Assembly (NCBI GenBank): GCA_019117125.1
Contig: DXAL01000035.1
Span: 1-64,000, forward strand
Direction: 5' to 3'
DNA: 64,000 nucleotides
Source of the DNA: Candidatus Mediterraneibacter merdipullorum
GTDB lineage: Bacteria > Bacillota > Clostridia > Lachnospirales > Lachnospiraceae
Shown here: positions 41,991 through 51,534 of the stretch, one piece after another
Layout: the number at the start of each line of letters is the position of its first letter
Position numbering within the stretch: position 1 is the stretch's first letter
Position numbers and translations under genes: made by a program
Notes under the pieces: model-generated
Told to the model about the DNA's origin: nothing
Database searches by the model: none
Seen by the model: the letters and a program-made list of their open reading frames with translations, nothing else

Positions 41991-44036
41991 CTAAAACACG
42001 GAGTGTTCCCCGGCATTCCCTGCCTTTCCATTCAGCATCTCCAGGAACTCCTCCTCGGAGATGACCGGTATTCCAAGCTCCCTTGCCTTCCGGTTCTTGG
42101 AGGACGTGGAATTGACATCGTTATTGATGAGGTAGTCCGTCTTTGACGTGACGCTCCCGGTCACTTTTCCGCCCCGCTTCTCGATGGCTTCCTTTACTTC
42201 CGCCCGGTTGGCAAAGTGCTCTACACTGCCGGTGACTACGAAGTTCACGCCCTCGAATTTCCGGGAGTCCTCCGACTCTTCCTCCCGGGGAATCTCCACT
42301 TCCCCAAGGAGCCGCAAAAACAGGTCCCGGTGCTCCCCGTCGGAGAAGTACTCCACGAAGGTCCCGGCGATTACTTCCCCCACTCCGGAGATGGCGCTCA
42401 GCTCCTCTGCCGTGGCGTCCGGAATGCGCTGGGGGTCATTGTCCAGCGCCCTGCATATCATCCGCGCGTTGGAGATGCCGATGTTGGGGATGCCCAGGCT
42501 GTACACTAGACGGGGCAGGGTGGTCGTCCGGGCATTCCGGATGCTGTTCTGCAGGTTCTCGAAGGATTTCTCACCGAATCCGTCCATCTGCCGTATCTCA
42601 TCGGCATACCGGTCCAGATGGAACAGGTCTGTAAAATCTTTTACATAGCCGTTGATGATGAATTTCTCCAGCGTCGCCTCGGAGAGCCCTTCGATGTTCA
42701 TGGCGTCCCTGCTCACAAACAGGGCAAACGATTTCACATGCTTTGCCTGGCACTTCGGGTTGGTGCAGTATAGCGTCTTCGTCTCATTTTCCATGGATAT
42801 CTTCGTCTTCCCCCCGCAGACCGGACAGACGTCGGGGATGTCTTTCACCCCGCTCCTTGTCAGGTTCTCCGCAATCTGGGGGATAATCATATTCGCCTTG
42901 TACACGGTGATGCGGTCGCCCACGCCCAGTTCCAGCTCTTCCATGATGCTGATGTTGTGCACGCTGGCCCGGCTTACCGTCGTCCCTTCCAGCTCCACCG
43001 GCTCAAAGATGGCGACCGGATTGATGAGCCCGGTCCTGGACGGGCTCCACTCGATTTCGGTGAGCGTCGTCTCCCGTACCTCATCCGCCCATTTAAAGGC
43101 AAAGGAATCCCTCGGGAACTTTGCCGTGCTGCCAAGGGACTGCCCGTAAGCGATGTCGTCATAGACGAGGACGAGCCCGTCGGAGGGCACTTCATTTTCC
43201 TCAATGTGCTGTGCGAACCATGCCACCTCATCGTCGATGGTCTCCCGCGTCACCGGGTGGTTCTCCACCACGTCAAACCCCTGGCTTTTCAGCCACTGCA
43301 TCTGGTACAGCCTGGAATTGCGGAAATCCACGCCCTCCGCGCGCACGAGGGTGAAGGCGTAGAACCGCACATTGCGTTTCGCCGTTATCTCGTTGTTGAG
43401 CTGGCGCACGGAGCCGCTGCACAGATTGCGGGGATTCTTGTATTTCGCATCCGCATCCCCGATTTCCTCGTTAATCTTCTCAAAATCTTTGTAAGAGATG
43501 ACCGCCTCGCCCCTTAAGACCAGCTCCCCCTGATAGGGGATGGAAAGAGGGAGGTTCTGAAAGACCCGCGCGTTGTTCGTCACGACTTCGCCCACTTCGC
43601 CGTTCCCTCTCGTGACCGCTTTGGACAGGGCGCCGCCCCGGTAGGTCAGAACAATGGTCAGACCGTCCAGCTTCCAGGATATCATGGCTTTCTGACCGCC
43701 GAGGAACTCTTTTAAGCGCTCCACTTCCTTGGTCTTATCCAGGGAGAGCATCGGGCGTTCATGCCGCTCTTTCGGCAGTTCGCTCAGCACTTCGTATCCC
43801 ACGTTCACCGTCGGGCTGGAGGCAAGGGTCGTTCCAAGCTCCCGCTCCAGTTCCCCGAGTTCATCGTAGAGCCGGTCGTATTCCAGGTTGCTCATGATTT
43901 CCTGGTCTTCCTGCTCATACGCCCTTCTGGCGCGGTTAAGGAGGTCCACCAGCGCGCGCATGCGCTCCATCTTTTCCGCTGCCGCACCCGTGCCGGCTGC
44001 CGTCTTCGTTTCTCTCTGTTCCGTGTTTCCTGTCAT
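41991..44036 (-). CDS. ligA: NAD-dependent DNA ligase
   Basis: The 681-residue protein is LigA, sealing nicks in DNA with NAD+. The adenylation domain has the nucleophile Lys in SWKLDG (about 120). The OB fold, a four-Cys zinc finger (CPVCGG...CTNPKC), helix-hairpin-helix repeats (GFGEKSFENLQ, ISGVGEV) and a C-terminal BRCT domain follow in order. The ATG at 44036 was chosen because it follows GGAAAGAGG. It lies inside the end of the pseudouridine synthase gene (101-base overlap). Its N-terminus has a low-complexity stretch before the first helix. Confidence 0.93.
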   Translation of the reverse strand: MTGNTEQRETKTAAGTGAAAEKMERMRALVDLLNRARRAYEQEDQEIMSNLEYDRLYDELGELERELGTTLASSPTVNVGYEVLSELPKERHERPMLSLDKTKEVERLKEFLGGQKAMISWKLDGLTIVLTYRGGALSKAVTRGNGEVGEVVTNNARVFQNLPLSIPYQGELVLRGEAVISYKDFEKINEEIGDADAKYKNPRNLCSGSVRQLNNEITAKRNVRFYAFTLVRAEGVDFRNSRLYQMQWLKSQGFDVVENHPVTRETIDDEVAWFAQHIEENEVPSDGLVLVYDDIAYGQSLGSTAKFPRDSFAFKWADEVRETTLTEIEWSPSRTGLINPVAIFEPVELEGTTVSRASVHNISIMEELELGVGDRITVYKANMIIPQIAENLTRSGVKDIPDVCPVCGGKTKISMENETKTLYCTNPKCQAKHVKSFALFVSRDAMNIEGLSEATLEKFIINGYVKDFTDLFHLDRYADEIRQMDGFGEKSFENLQNSIRNARTTTLPRLVYSLGIPNIGISNARMICRALDNDPQRIPDATAEELSAISGVGEVIAGTFVEYFSDGEHRDLFLRLLGEVEIPREEESEDSRKFEGVNFVVTGSVEHFANRAEVKEAIEKRGGKVTGSVTSKTDYLINNDVNSTSSKNRKARELGIPVISEEEFLEMLNGKAGNAGEHSVF

Positions 44037-44793
44037 GTTTGCCGTCCTCTTTCCTTCCATTCTGGAGCAGGTCGTAGAGTTCTTCCAGCTCCGCATCTGT
44101 CACCTTCCGGTACGCGCCTTCCCTGAGACTCCCGAGCCGGATGTTCATCACCCGGACCCGGACAAGGTCCGTCACTTCATAGCCGAGGGCAGAGCACATC
44201 CTGCGTATCTGGCGGTTCAGCCCCTGGGTCAGGATGATGGTAAAGGTATATTTCCCGACCTTCTCCACCCGGCACGGTCTGGTCACGGTGTCGAGGATGG
44301 GGACTCCGCCCGCCATCTTCGACAGGAAATCTTCTGTGACCTCCCGGTCCACCGTCACCCTGTATTCTTTCTCGTGGCAGTTTGCCGCCCGCATCATCCG
44401 GTTGATGATATCGCCGTTGTTCGTCATCAGGAGCAGCCCCCTGGAATCCTTGTCCAGCCGCCCCACATAAGTGACGCGCACCGGATAGTCCAGGAAGCGG
44501 ATGATATTGTTCTTCTCCCGCTTTTCCTCTGTGCAGACGATGCCCCTGGGCTTGTTGACGGCAAGGACGACCATCTCATCCTTTCCGGAGACGATTCGTT
44601 TCCCCACCCGGACTTCCTGCCCGGGCGCGACCTTCATCCCGGTCTGTGCGGTCTTTCCGTCCACCGTCACTTTTCCCGCTTCGATCAGGCGGTCCGCCTC
44701 CCGCCTGGAGCACACCCCCGCCTCGCTCAGATATTTATTGAGCCGGACGGGCTCCTGTTTCTGAAGAAATTCTTCTCTTATCCTGTTGCTCAC
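43936..44793 (-). CDS. RsuA/RluB/RluF-family pseudouridine synthase
   Basis: The 285-residue protein has an N-terminal S4 RNA-binding domain (VRLNKYLSEAGVCSRREADRL split, about 16-60). A TruA-like core follows with catalytic Asp in GRLDKDSRGLLL (about 115) and QGLNRQIRRMC (about 195). RluF-type enzymes modify 23S rRNA, but the exact site is unknown. The last 45 residues are low-complexity and overlap ligA. It starts at a GTG after AGGTGG, sharing GTGA with the stop of the DHHW gene. Confidence 0.87.
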   Translation of the reverse strand: MSNRIREEFLQKQEPVRLNKYLSEAGVCSRREADRLIEAGKVTVDGKTAQTGMKVAPGQEVRVGKRIVSGKDEMVVLAVNKPRGIVCTEEKREKNNIIRFLDYPVRVTYVGRLDKDSRGLLLMTNNGDIINRMMRAANCHEKEYRVTVDREVTEDFLSKMAGGVPILDTVTRPCRVEKVGKYTFTIILTQGLNRQIRRMCSALGYEVTDLVRVRVMNIRLGSLREGAYRKVTDAELEELYDLLQNGRKEDGKHDRKHGTERNEDGSRHGCGSGKDGAHARAGGPP

Positions 44794-45959
44794 GACTGTC
44801 CACCTGTAAACATCCCGCTGATGTTGTTGTCTGTAAAGAAATTATTCCCGCTGTAGAGGATGAGCGCGTCCGTGATGCGGTACGCATCCATAATATCCGC
44901 CATGGTGCCGCCGTAGTAGCGCGGGTCCACCACCACAATCTCCCGGTAGTACGGGGCGAGGAACGGGATGAAGCACTCCGCGAAAGAGTCTTTGACGACC
45001 AGAAGGCGCCTCTCGCTCGTGGATACTGTCCGGATATCCACAAGGGACGTGCTCCCGCCCAGGAACACCGCGTATTTGTCCCGCTCTTCCAGGGCGGATG
45101 AATCGTAGAGGGACGTCGTCTTCTTCGCCTCGTCCACATAGTTGACGACCACGTCGTCATCCCCTTCATTCGGCACATAGATATCAATGGTCTCCTGCTC
45201 GGAGAGACCCACTCCGCTCTTTGCCGCCAGCCTTCCGTTGAAAGAGTCCGTCACGGTATAGGAGACAAAGTTGTCCGCCACTTCTCCCTCAATGCCCAGT
45301 ACGGGCGCCGCCTCCTGGAAGACATAGAACGCCGCCTGGGTCGTCCAGTGGCTGTCTGTCTTATAGTATAGCTTCTCCGAAGCATGTTCATTCAGGATGG
45401 AAGCCGCATCCACCCACGCCACGTCGTCGCCCAGTTCCCGCTCCGCCAGCCCGAAGAGCTGTCTCTGGTCTTCCACCGCGGCGAAAGCCGGCAGGCTTCC
45501 GCTCAGGACCGTGGCCGCATCCGGGATGAGCATCATCGTCACCGGCACATCCGGATACGTCTCTGTAAAGCTCCGGATGGCATCCATATTCGCGCTGAGC
45601 TGCCCCTCTTCCGGCACCTCGATATCCTCCAGGAGCTGTCCGTCCTTTCCGATATAGACGCCGTTTTCCATGCGCTTCCCGCCGAGCCGGTCCAGGGACA
45701 CTCTCAGACTCCTCCACAGGTCCCTTCCGACGAACTGGTCGCTCATGTAGCCTTCCCACTGCTCCATAAAATCCCCGTTCATCACAGTGCTCATATTGAT
45801 GCCCGGGAGCGTCTCCAGCACGCGGTCCTCCTGTTCCGACATCTTCCGGTCCGGTATGACCAGGTTGACCGCCATTATCACGAGCAGGAGCAGGACGAAG
45901 ATTTTTCCTGTCAGCCCTTCTGCGTACCCTGTCTTTTTCCTTTTCCTCTGTCTCATCAT
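44790..45959 (-). CDS. DHHW-type protein of polymer O-acetylation cassette 1 (AlgX/AlgJ-like)
   Basis: The 389-residue protein has one N-terminal membrane segment (about 14-35). An extracellular SGNH-like domain follows with the motif DSHWT (about 195; DHHW in its paralogue), YGGTMAD near the end and a conserved KDSFAECF stretch. AlgX/AlgJ relatives bind the polymer and transfer the acetyl group delivered by MBOAT. It is the last gene of cassette 1: SGNH, DUF4358, MBOAT, DHHW. Its closest relative in the window is at 56600-57895. Confidence 0.86.
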   Translation of the reverse strand: MMRQRKRKKTGYAEGLTGKIFVLLLLVIMAVNLVIPDRKMSEQEDRVLETLPGINMSTVMNGDFMEQWEGYMSDQFVGRDLWRSLRVSLDRLGGKRMENGVYIGKDGQLLEDIEVPEEGQLSANMDAIRSFTETYPDVPVTMMLIPDAATVLSGSLPAFAAVEDQRQLFGLAERELGDDVAWVDAASILNEHASEKLYYKTDSHWTTQAAFYVFQEAAPVLGIEGEVADNFVSYTVTDSFNGRLAAKSGVGLSEQETIDIYVPNEGDDDVVVNYVDEAKKTTSLYDSSALEERDKYAVFLGGSTSLVDIRTVSTSERRLLVVKDSFAECFIPFLAPYYREIVVVDPRYYGGTMADIMDAYRITDALILYSGNNFFTDNNISGMFTGGQS

Positions 45960-45974
45960 CGTCTGAACCCCTTT

Positions 45975-47384
45975 TTAAAACCTGAAATACAAGAACGGCT
46001 GGAACGAATCCGTCACAAGGAATGCCACGGATATGAGGAACATCACCGTGTATATCACTGCTCCTGCCGCCGCCTTCCCGCCTTTGCTGCGGAAGACGCC
46101 GATGCACCACCGGATGGCGCGTATCCCTGCGGATGACGAACCGAGCACTGCCAGCAGGTACAGAAGCCAGTGGGTATACAGAAGGAACGCGCCGTCCGCA
46201 TCCGCGATGCCCGCGCCCGCCCCGATCATCGCCAGCAGGTAGCGGAACGCATACCCCAGGCTCGGACTGAAGAAGAACACCCAGCCCACGAGCACGATAA
46301 CTCCTGTATAGATATGCCGGACCACCTTCGGAAGTTCGTCCACAAAAGCGCCCCAGATATATTTTTCCATCACCAGGATGACCCCGCAGTACACGCCCCA
46401 GGCGATGAAATTCCACGCCGCGCCGTGCCACATGCCGGTCAGGAGCCACACTGCCATCAGGTTGAAGATATTCCTTGAGACCGTGCACCGGTTCCCGCCC
46501 AGCGGGATGTAGACATACTCCCGGAACCACAGCCCCAGCGAGATGTGCCACCGCCGCCAGAACTCGGTCATGCTCTTTGCAAGGTACGGGTAGTCAAAAT
46601 TCCTGCGCACGTCGAATCCGAACATCCTGCTCAGACCGATCGCCATATCCGAATATCCGCTGAAATCGAAATAAATCTGGAACGCATAGGAGAACACGCC
46701 CAGCCATGCCGTCAGCACGGACATATTTCCCGCAGGCATGGCGGAAATCTCCCCGAACACCGCGCCTGCGGCATTGGCGATGACCGTCTTCTTCGCAAGG
46801 CCTGTGATGAACAGCACCGCGCCGCTCCCGGTCTTTCCCACCGTGACCTGCCGGTTTTTCAGCTGTCCCGCCATCTCTGCGTACGGCACGATGGGTCCTG
46901 CCGTAATCTGGGGGAACATGCAGAGATAGAGCGCGAAACAGGTCAGGCTCTTCTGCGCCGGAGCCTTGCCCCAGTATACGTCCAGGACATAGGATACCGC
47001 CCGGAATGTAAAGAACGAAAGCCCCACCGGAAGCGCAAGCTCCCGGTAAGGGATATGGACCGGGAGCACGGCATTTACCGTCTCCAGGAGGAAGCCGTAA
47101 TATTTGAAAAACCCGAGGACCGCGATATTGCCCGCCACGGCAAATATCACGCTCAGCTTCGCCCGGTGCGCATCATCCCGGTGCGACCGGATATCCTGCC
47201 CGCAGAAATAGTTGAACAGGACGGAGAACACCAGAAGGACGACATAGACCGGCTCTCCCCAGGCGTAGAAAAGCAGGCTGGAGATGAGAAGGACCATGTT
47301 CTTCGCTTTATCCGGAACAAGATAATACACTGCCAGAACGACCGGCAGGAACAGGAATAAAAATGTGATACTGCAAAATAACAT
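45975..47384 (-). CDS. MBOAT O-acyltransferase, cassette 1 (AlgI/DltB-like)
   Basis: The 469-residue multi-pass membrane protein has the MBOAT catalytic His in GMWHGAAWNF (about 325) and the family signature FWRRWHISLG (about 285). About eleven hydrophobic helices are visible. It moves acetyl groups across the membrane for O-acetylation of an exported glycan or wall polymer. It shares about half of its residues, by eye, with the product at 57908-59326. It is followed 15 bases later by the DHHW gene. Confidence 0.92.
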   Translation of the reverse strand: MLFCSITFLFLFLPVVLAVYYLVPDKAKNMVLLISSLLFYAWGEPVYVVLLVFSVLFNYFCGQDIRSHRDDAHRAKLSVIFAVAGNIAVLGFFKYYGFLLETVNAVLPVHIPYRELALPVGLSFFTFRAVSYVLDVYWGKAPAQKSLTCFALYLCMFPQITAGPIVPYAEMAGQLKNRQVTVGKTGSGAVLFITGLAKKTVIANAAGAVFGEISAMPAGNMSVLTAWLGVFSYAFQIYFDFSGYSDMAIGLSRMFGFDVRRNFDYPYLAKSMTEFWRRWHISLGLWFREYVYIPLGGNRCTVSRNIFNLMAVWLLTGMWHGAAWNFIAWGVYCGVILVMEKYIWGAFVDELPKVVRHIYTGVIVLVGWVFFFSPSLGYAFRYLLAMIGAGAGIADADGAFLLYTHWLLYLLAVLGSSSAGIRAIRWCIGVFRSKGGKAAAGAVIYTVMFLISVAFLVTDSFQPFLYFRF

Positions 47385-47400
47385 CTGTTCTTCCTCTCTG

Positions 47401-47886
47401 TCAAAGACTTCTGTTAAAAGCGCTCAGGTATTCCCCCGCATCCGGGGACACCGCGAAAAAGACATAGGAGCCCCGCACGCTCTGGACTGCATCCTTTAAT
47501 ATCCGCTCCTGTTCGGGAGCGTAGCCCTCAAAATCGTTTTCCCTGGACGCAAGACGCCGCTCCAGGGCAGACGTGACCTGGCGGACCTGGGAATCCCGGC
47601 TGACTTTGATAAGGAGCACTTCCTCCGCTGACACATTGGACTCGGACGCATAGTACATCACCCCGTCAAAATCCGCGGCATTCAGTCCGAAATTGCGCTT
47701 CAGGCGGGCTGCATCCTGCTCGGACAGGACCTCGGCATCCAGAGCGGCCGCCACTTCCGCGCCCACCTCTTCAAAGGACCGGCTGCTGCCGCTGGCATAC
47801 AGCATGAGCAGCACGATATAGACAACGGTCAAAAGGAGCACCACGTATTTCATAATGCGCGCGGCGCTGACTCTCTCTCTTCTCAT
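47401..47886 (-). CDS. DUF4358 protein, cassette 1
   Basis: The 161-residue protein has a single membrane anchor (about 12-31) and an extracellular DUF4358 domain with LKRNFGLNAADFDGVMYYAS and VEEVLLIKV-like strands. Its length and pattern match the gene at 59354-59851. DUF4358 genes occur with MBOAT and SGNH genes in clostridia, so it is probably an accessory of the acetylation complex. The start overlaps the SGNH gene stop by four bases. Confidence 0.84.
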   Translation of the reverse strand: MRRERVSAARIMKYVVLLLTVVYIVLLMLYASGSSRSFEEVGAEVAAALDAEVLSEQDAARLKRNFGLNAADFDGVMYYASESNVSAEEVLLIKVSRDSQVRQVTSALERRLASRENDFEGYAPEQERILKDAVQSVRGSYVFFAVSPDAGEYLSAFNRSL

Positions 47887-48644
47887 AAGGCAGCCACCTC
47901 CGCCATGTGCTCCGCCCAGACGGGATAGAACGACGCTTTAAAATGAAGTCCGTCCCCTTCATAATACTCGTCTTTCACAAGGGCAGTATTGTCGATAAAG
48001 CCGATATCCCTGCTGACGCACAGGTTTTTCAGCGCCTCATTGCACGCCTCGATATCCTGCAGCTCCGGATGGTCGCCGATGACGCTGTCCTGCACCGGAA
48101 AAACGGAATTTACGAACACATTGGCATCGGGCATCTCTTCCCGCAGGCGGATCAGGGTTTTCTCGTACATCTCCGCAAACGCCTCCGGGTCCCCGCCGCA
48201 GTTTATCACATCGTTTGGTCCGAACGAGAGAAAGACGCTCTTCGGGCTGATTCCCGCCGCCGCGCTGATCTGGTCGCCGATGCCGTTTAAATTGGCGCCG
48301 ATCTGTGCCGTCACGCTGGATGAACTCAGGACATCAAACTCGGCAAGCCCCTGGGCGACCGAGTCCCCCATCACCACCGAGCCTGCGAACTTCTCCTTGA
48401 CGCTGCGGGTGTCCGGCTCTTTCTCTTCTTCAGCCGCTTTCTCCAGACGCGCAATCTTCGACTCGATATCCGCGATATCCCCGGCTTCTTCTTTTTTGAT
48501 ATATTCCACACCCTCTGTCGTATCCGTGCCGCCCGCCATGATGCCGGTCACGCCGTGCACTGCAAGGATGACGGCAGCCACGGCAGCCGCCGCGCACACG
48601 CCCAGCAGGATGTTCCTCTTTGTTTTCTGTGAGATATGTTCCAT
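47883..48644 (-). CDS. SGNH/GDSL hydrolase-type protein, cassette 1
   Basis: The 253-residue membrane-anchored protein (helix about 10-32) has a coiled stretch and then an SGNH fold: block I MGDSVAQG (about 105), Gly in the second block, FGPNDV (block III, about 160) and DGLHF (block V, about 232), with Ser, Asn, Asp and His in place. It is likely an acetylesterase or acetyltransferase on the outer face. The ATG at 48644 is preceded by AAGGAAACG. It is the first gene of the cassette and lies 45 bases after an inverted repeat. Confidence 0.88.
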   Translation of the reverse strand: MEHISQKTKRNILLGVCAAAAVAAVILAVHGVTGIMAGGTDTTEGVEYIKKEEAGDIADIESKIARLEKAAEEEKEPDTRSVKEKFAGSVVMGDSVAQGLAEFDVLSSSSVTAQIGANLNGIGDQISAAAGISPKSVFLSFGPNDVINCGGDPEAFAEMYEKTLIRLREEMPDANVFVNSVFPVQDSVIGDHPELQDIEACNEALKNLCVSRDIGFIDNTALVKDEYYEGDGLHFKASFYPVWAEHMAEVAAL

Positions 48645-48688
48645 AGCGTTTCCTTTTCCTCTGAAAGAATCTGACAATCCGCCATCAT

Positions 48689-48770
48689 AGCGTCAGTGTA
48701 CAAGAGGCAGCACGCCCCTTGTACACTGACGCTACTTTATAATAATACTTTTTTTGGCTTCAAAAGTCAA
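48689..48770 (-). promoter_or_regulatory. Promoter of cassette 1 with 16-bp inverted repeat at the start site
   Basis: On the minus strand TTGACT (48765-48770) and TATTAT (48742-48747) are 17 bases apart. AGCGTCAGTGTACAAG (48689-48704) is perfectly complementary to 48718-48733 with a 13-base loop. The repeat therefore begins within a few bases of the expected transcription start. Almost the same repeat occurs at 55715-55757. It could be an operator or a 5' stem-loop. Confidence 0.8.
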
Positions 48771-48840
48771 CGCGGCAGATGTGCGCCCCGGGCGCTGCGG
48801 CAGATGCGCGCTCCGGAATGCCGACGGTACAGGCGCAGAA

Positions 48841-48874
48841 GGAGCCGCAGGATGACTGTCTGCATCCCGCGGCT
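48841..48874 (-). terminator. Hairpin after the CheB-CheR gene
   Basis: GAGCCGCAGGATG (48841-48853) pairs, with two mismatched positions, with CATCCCGCGGCTC (48862-48874). A short pyrimidine run follows on both strands. It lies 80 bases after the CheB-CheR stop and separates that gene from the next promoter. The rest of 48775-48950 holds no recognisable gene. Confidence 0.5.
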
Positions 48875-48953
48875 CCTTCTTCTCATCTGCATCTTCACGG
48901 ATTCTTCACGGATATCCTGTTCTGTTCGGTCGTCTGCGTCCTGTCCGGCATCG

Positions 48954-51479
48954 TCACGGCGTCTCGTTTTTCACACCCAGACTGTCGATGATGGTAATGA
49001 CCAGCCCCCGGATGCTGTTCTCCGTCGTCCGGTACGGCGCAATCCTCAGGGTATAGAACCTGCCGTTCATGGCAGTGACCTCCCGGTCGATGGGGACCAG
49101 GTTCTTCAGCACGTCCCCGGCATCCTTGATGATATCCTCATCCGGAAAACTGTGGGCGAATATCTGCAGGGACCTTCCCACGTCGTGTTCCATGAGCTGG
49201 AACTCCCTGCCGATGTACTCCGTGAACTTCCGGATGTTCAGGCTGCTGTCCACGAACAGGATGCCGATCATGGTCGAGGACAGGAAGTTGGACAGGTCGT
49301 TCGTCAGCATGGTGAGCTCATCCAGCTTCTGCTGATACTCTGTATTCACCGTGTAGAGCTCTTCATTCACGGACTGGAGTTCTTCGTTGGAGCTCTGGAG
49401 TTCCTCGTTCGCCGTCAGGAGCTCTTCATTCGCCGCCTGCAGCTCCTCATTCACTGTTTCCAGTTCGCCGATGGTGGACTTCAGGTCGTTCTGGGACTCG
49501 TGGAGTTCCTGCTCCAGGTCTGCGATGCGGCGGGCGGCTGTGGTATCCACGTCGTATTTTTCCGTGATGCCGTCCGGTCTGTCATTCTTCCGCTCCATGA
49601 AGAGTACAGCGATGAGGCCGGTATCCTCCCTGCCGTCTCCGGACACAGGGCTCACAACCAGGTCGATGTCCCGGCGCCCTTCCTCACAGTCCACGGCGAT
49701 GCCCGTGTAGGTCACCGTGACCTGCTCCGAGCGGCACCGGTTCAGGGCGGTGGACGCCACCAGGCTCAGGTCTTTGTTTATCATGCTGAAAAAGTTAAAG
49801 GTAGCCTTTCCCGGGGCAATGGTGAGATAGTCCATGTAATTGCCGAAGAAATGAATCACGTTGTTGGATTCATTTACCACGACGGACGCCGGGAGAAAGC
49901 TCTCCAGAAAATGCACATAGGTGCTCTCCATCGTATAGTTCCCTGCCTCTCTGTCTGATATGCCCGAAGTCCTGGGCGGCATCGCCTGGATATTCGGTAT
50001 CGTAAAGGACGGCGGCGTGAAATCGTCCACCTTCCCCTCGCCCTTGTGCAGGTATATCTTCTCCGCGCTGCACACGGGGGAGAACACGTTGGAGAACTCC
50101 CCTGCCGTCTCGCTCTTTCCGAGGAAGAGATAGCCGCCGTTTTTCAGCGCGGAATGGAAGATGCCGAACAGCGACCTCTGGAGCACCGGCTGGAAGTATA
50201 TCATCACATTCCGGCAGCTGATGAGGTCCAGCTTGCCAAAAGGCGGGTCCGAGAGCATGTTGTGGGGCGCGAAGATAATCATCCTGCGGATTTCCTTTGA
50301 GATGACATACTGGTCGTTCTTCTTTGTAAAGAACCGCGCCAGCCGTTCGCTGGACACATCGTCCAGGATGCTCTCCGTATAGATGCCCTTGCCTGCCTGT
50401 TCGATGGCTTTCGCGTCCACGTCCGTGGCGAAAATCTTGATATCCCTGTGGACGTTGAGCTCGTCCAGCACCTCCCGGAACAGGATGGCAATGGAGTACG
50501 CCTCCTCCCCTGTGGAACAGCCCGCGCTCCACACGCGGATGGGCTCTTTCTCCCCGCAGCGCTCGACGATGTTGTAGATGACCTTCTGCTTGAGCCGCTC
50601 GAAATAGGGCGGGTCGCGGAAGAAATTCGTCACGCCGATGAGGATTTCCTTTACAAGGATGTTCGCCTCTTCTGCATTCTCACTCAGATAATTGACATAT
50701 TCCGACAGGTTGGTGCTGTGGGTCACCACCATCCGGCGCTCGATGCGGCGCAGCACGGTGGTGCGTTTATAATTCGTGAAATCGATGCCGCTCACCTTTT
50801 TGAGCGCCGCATAGATGCGGGGGAAGGTCTCCTCATCCGTAAGGAATTCCTCCTGCTCCTGGGGGCGGATGAGCGTGGGATAATTGCAGAAGTTCAGTAT
50901 CTCGTCCACGATGTCATCGGGCGAGAGGATGAAGTCCGCCAGTCCGGTGTTGATGGCGCTTCTGGGCATCCCGTCGAACTTCGCCGTCTCCGGGCTCTGG
51001 ATGATGACGAGTCCCCCGCGCTCCTTGACCGCTTTGATGCCGCTCGTCCCGTCCGAGCCCGTCCCGGACATCACCACCGCAATCCCCCGGTCTCCCTGCT
51101 CTTGGGCGAGGGAAGTGAAAAATGCGTCGATGGGATGGTTGAGCGTGCCGTGGATATAGTCCGTGAGCATCAGCCGCCCGCCTTTGAGCGTCATATTTTT
51201 CTTGGGCGGGATGAGATAGACGGTGTCCGGGCAGACTTCCATCCCGTTCTCCGCCTGCAGGACCGTCATCTCCGTGTGCTTCCCCAGGATGTCTGCCATC
51301 AGGCTCTTGTAGTCCGGGGACAGATGCTGAATCACCACAAAGCTCAGCCCGCTGTTGCCCGGCATATGCTGAAAGAACTGCTGGAGCGCTTCCAGTCCTC
51401 CTGCCGAGGCGCCGATTCCGGCGATGAGGGGCAGCGCTCTCTCCGCCTGACCTTCTTTCCTGCTGCGTTCATCCGTCAT
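48954..51479 (-). CDS. CheB-CheR fusion with PAS domains
   Basis: The 841-residue fusion has a CheB methylesterase domain (about 15-200) with catalytic Ser in GASAGG, His in QHLSPD and Asp in GTGSDGTSG. A CheR methyltransferase domain follows (about 225-480) with VWSAGCSTGEEAYS for S-adenosylmethionine. Then come a PAS-like region, a coiled coil of NEELQ repeats (about 655-725) and a C-terminal PAS (about 730-835). No receiver domain, kinase or chemoreceptor gene is near. It may methylate and demethylate a partner sensor. It follows the EAL-protein gene by 55 bases. The ATG at 51479 follows AGGAGG. Confidence 0.9.
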   Translation of the reverse strand: MTDERSRKEGQAERALPLIAGIGASAGGLEALQQFFQHMPGNSGLSFVVIQHLSPDYKSLMADILGKHTEMTVLQAENGMEVCPDTVYLIPPKKNMTLKGGRLMLTDYIHGTLNHPIDAFFTSLAQEQGDRGIAVVMSGTGSDGTSGIKAVKERGGLVIIQSPETAKFDGMPRSAINTGLADFILSPDDIVDEILNFCNYPTLIRPQEQEEFLTDEETFPRIYAALKKVSGIDFTNYKRTTVLRRIERRMVVTHSTNLSEYVNYLSENAEEANILVKEILIGVTNFFRDPPYFERLKQKVIYNIVERCGEKEPIRVWSAGCSTGEEAYSIAILFREVLDELNVHRDIKIFATDVDAKAIEQAGKGIYTESILDDVSSERLARFFTKKNDQYVISKEIRRMIIFAPHNMLSDPPFGKLDLISCRNVMIYFQPVLQRSLFGIFHSALKNGGYLFLGKSETAGEFSNVFSPVCSAEKIYLHKGEGKVDDFTPPSFTIPNIQAMPPRTSGISDREAGNYTMESTYVHFLESFLPASVVVNESNNVIHFFGNYMDYLTIAPGKATFNFFSMINKDLSLVASTALNRCRSEQVTVTYTGIAVDCEEGRRDIDLVVSPVSGDGREDTGLIAVLFMERKNDRPDGITEKYDVDTTAARRIADLEQELHESQNDLKSTIGELETVNEELQAANEELLTANEELQSSNEELQSVNEELYTVNTEYQQKLDELTMLTNDLSNFLSSTMIGILFVDSSLNIRKFTEYIGREFQLMEHDVGRSLQIFAHSFPDEDIIKDAGDVLKNLVPIDREVTAMNGRFYTLRIAPYRTTENSIRGLVITIIDSLGVKNETP

Positions 51480-51534
51480 TACCATGTACCTCCTGTTCCT
51501 GATTTCTTCTGTACAAATCCTTTTTGCGTGTCCC

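Noticed and set aside
44037-44096. A longer LigA start.
   Set aside because: It extends further into the pseudouridine synthase gene, lacks a ribosome site and adds unrelated residues; the ATG at 44036 has GGAAAGAGG.
48689-48733. Resemblance of GTGTACAAGAGGCAG to the Nextera transposon end (adapter contamination).
   Set aside because: It differs at two bases, is part of a perfect inverted repeat, recurs at 55715 with other loop bases, and sits precisely after promoters in both places, so it is genomic.
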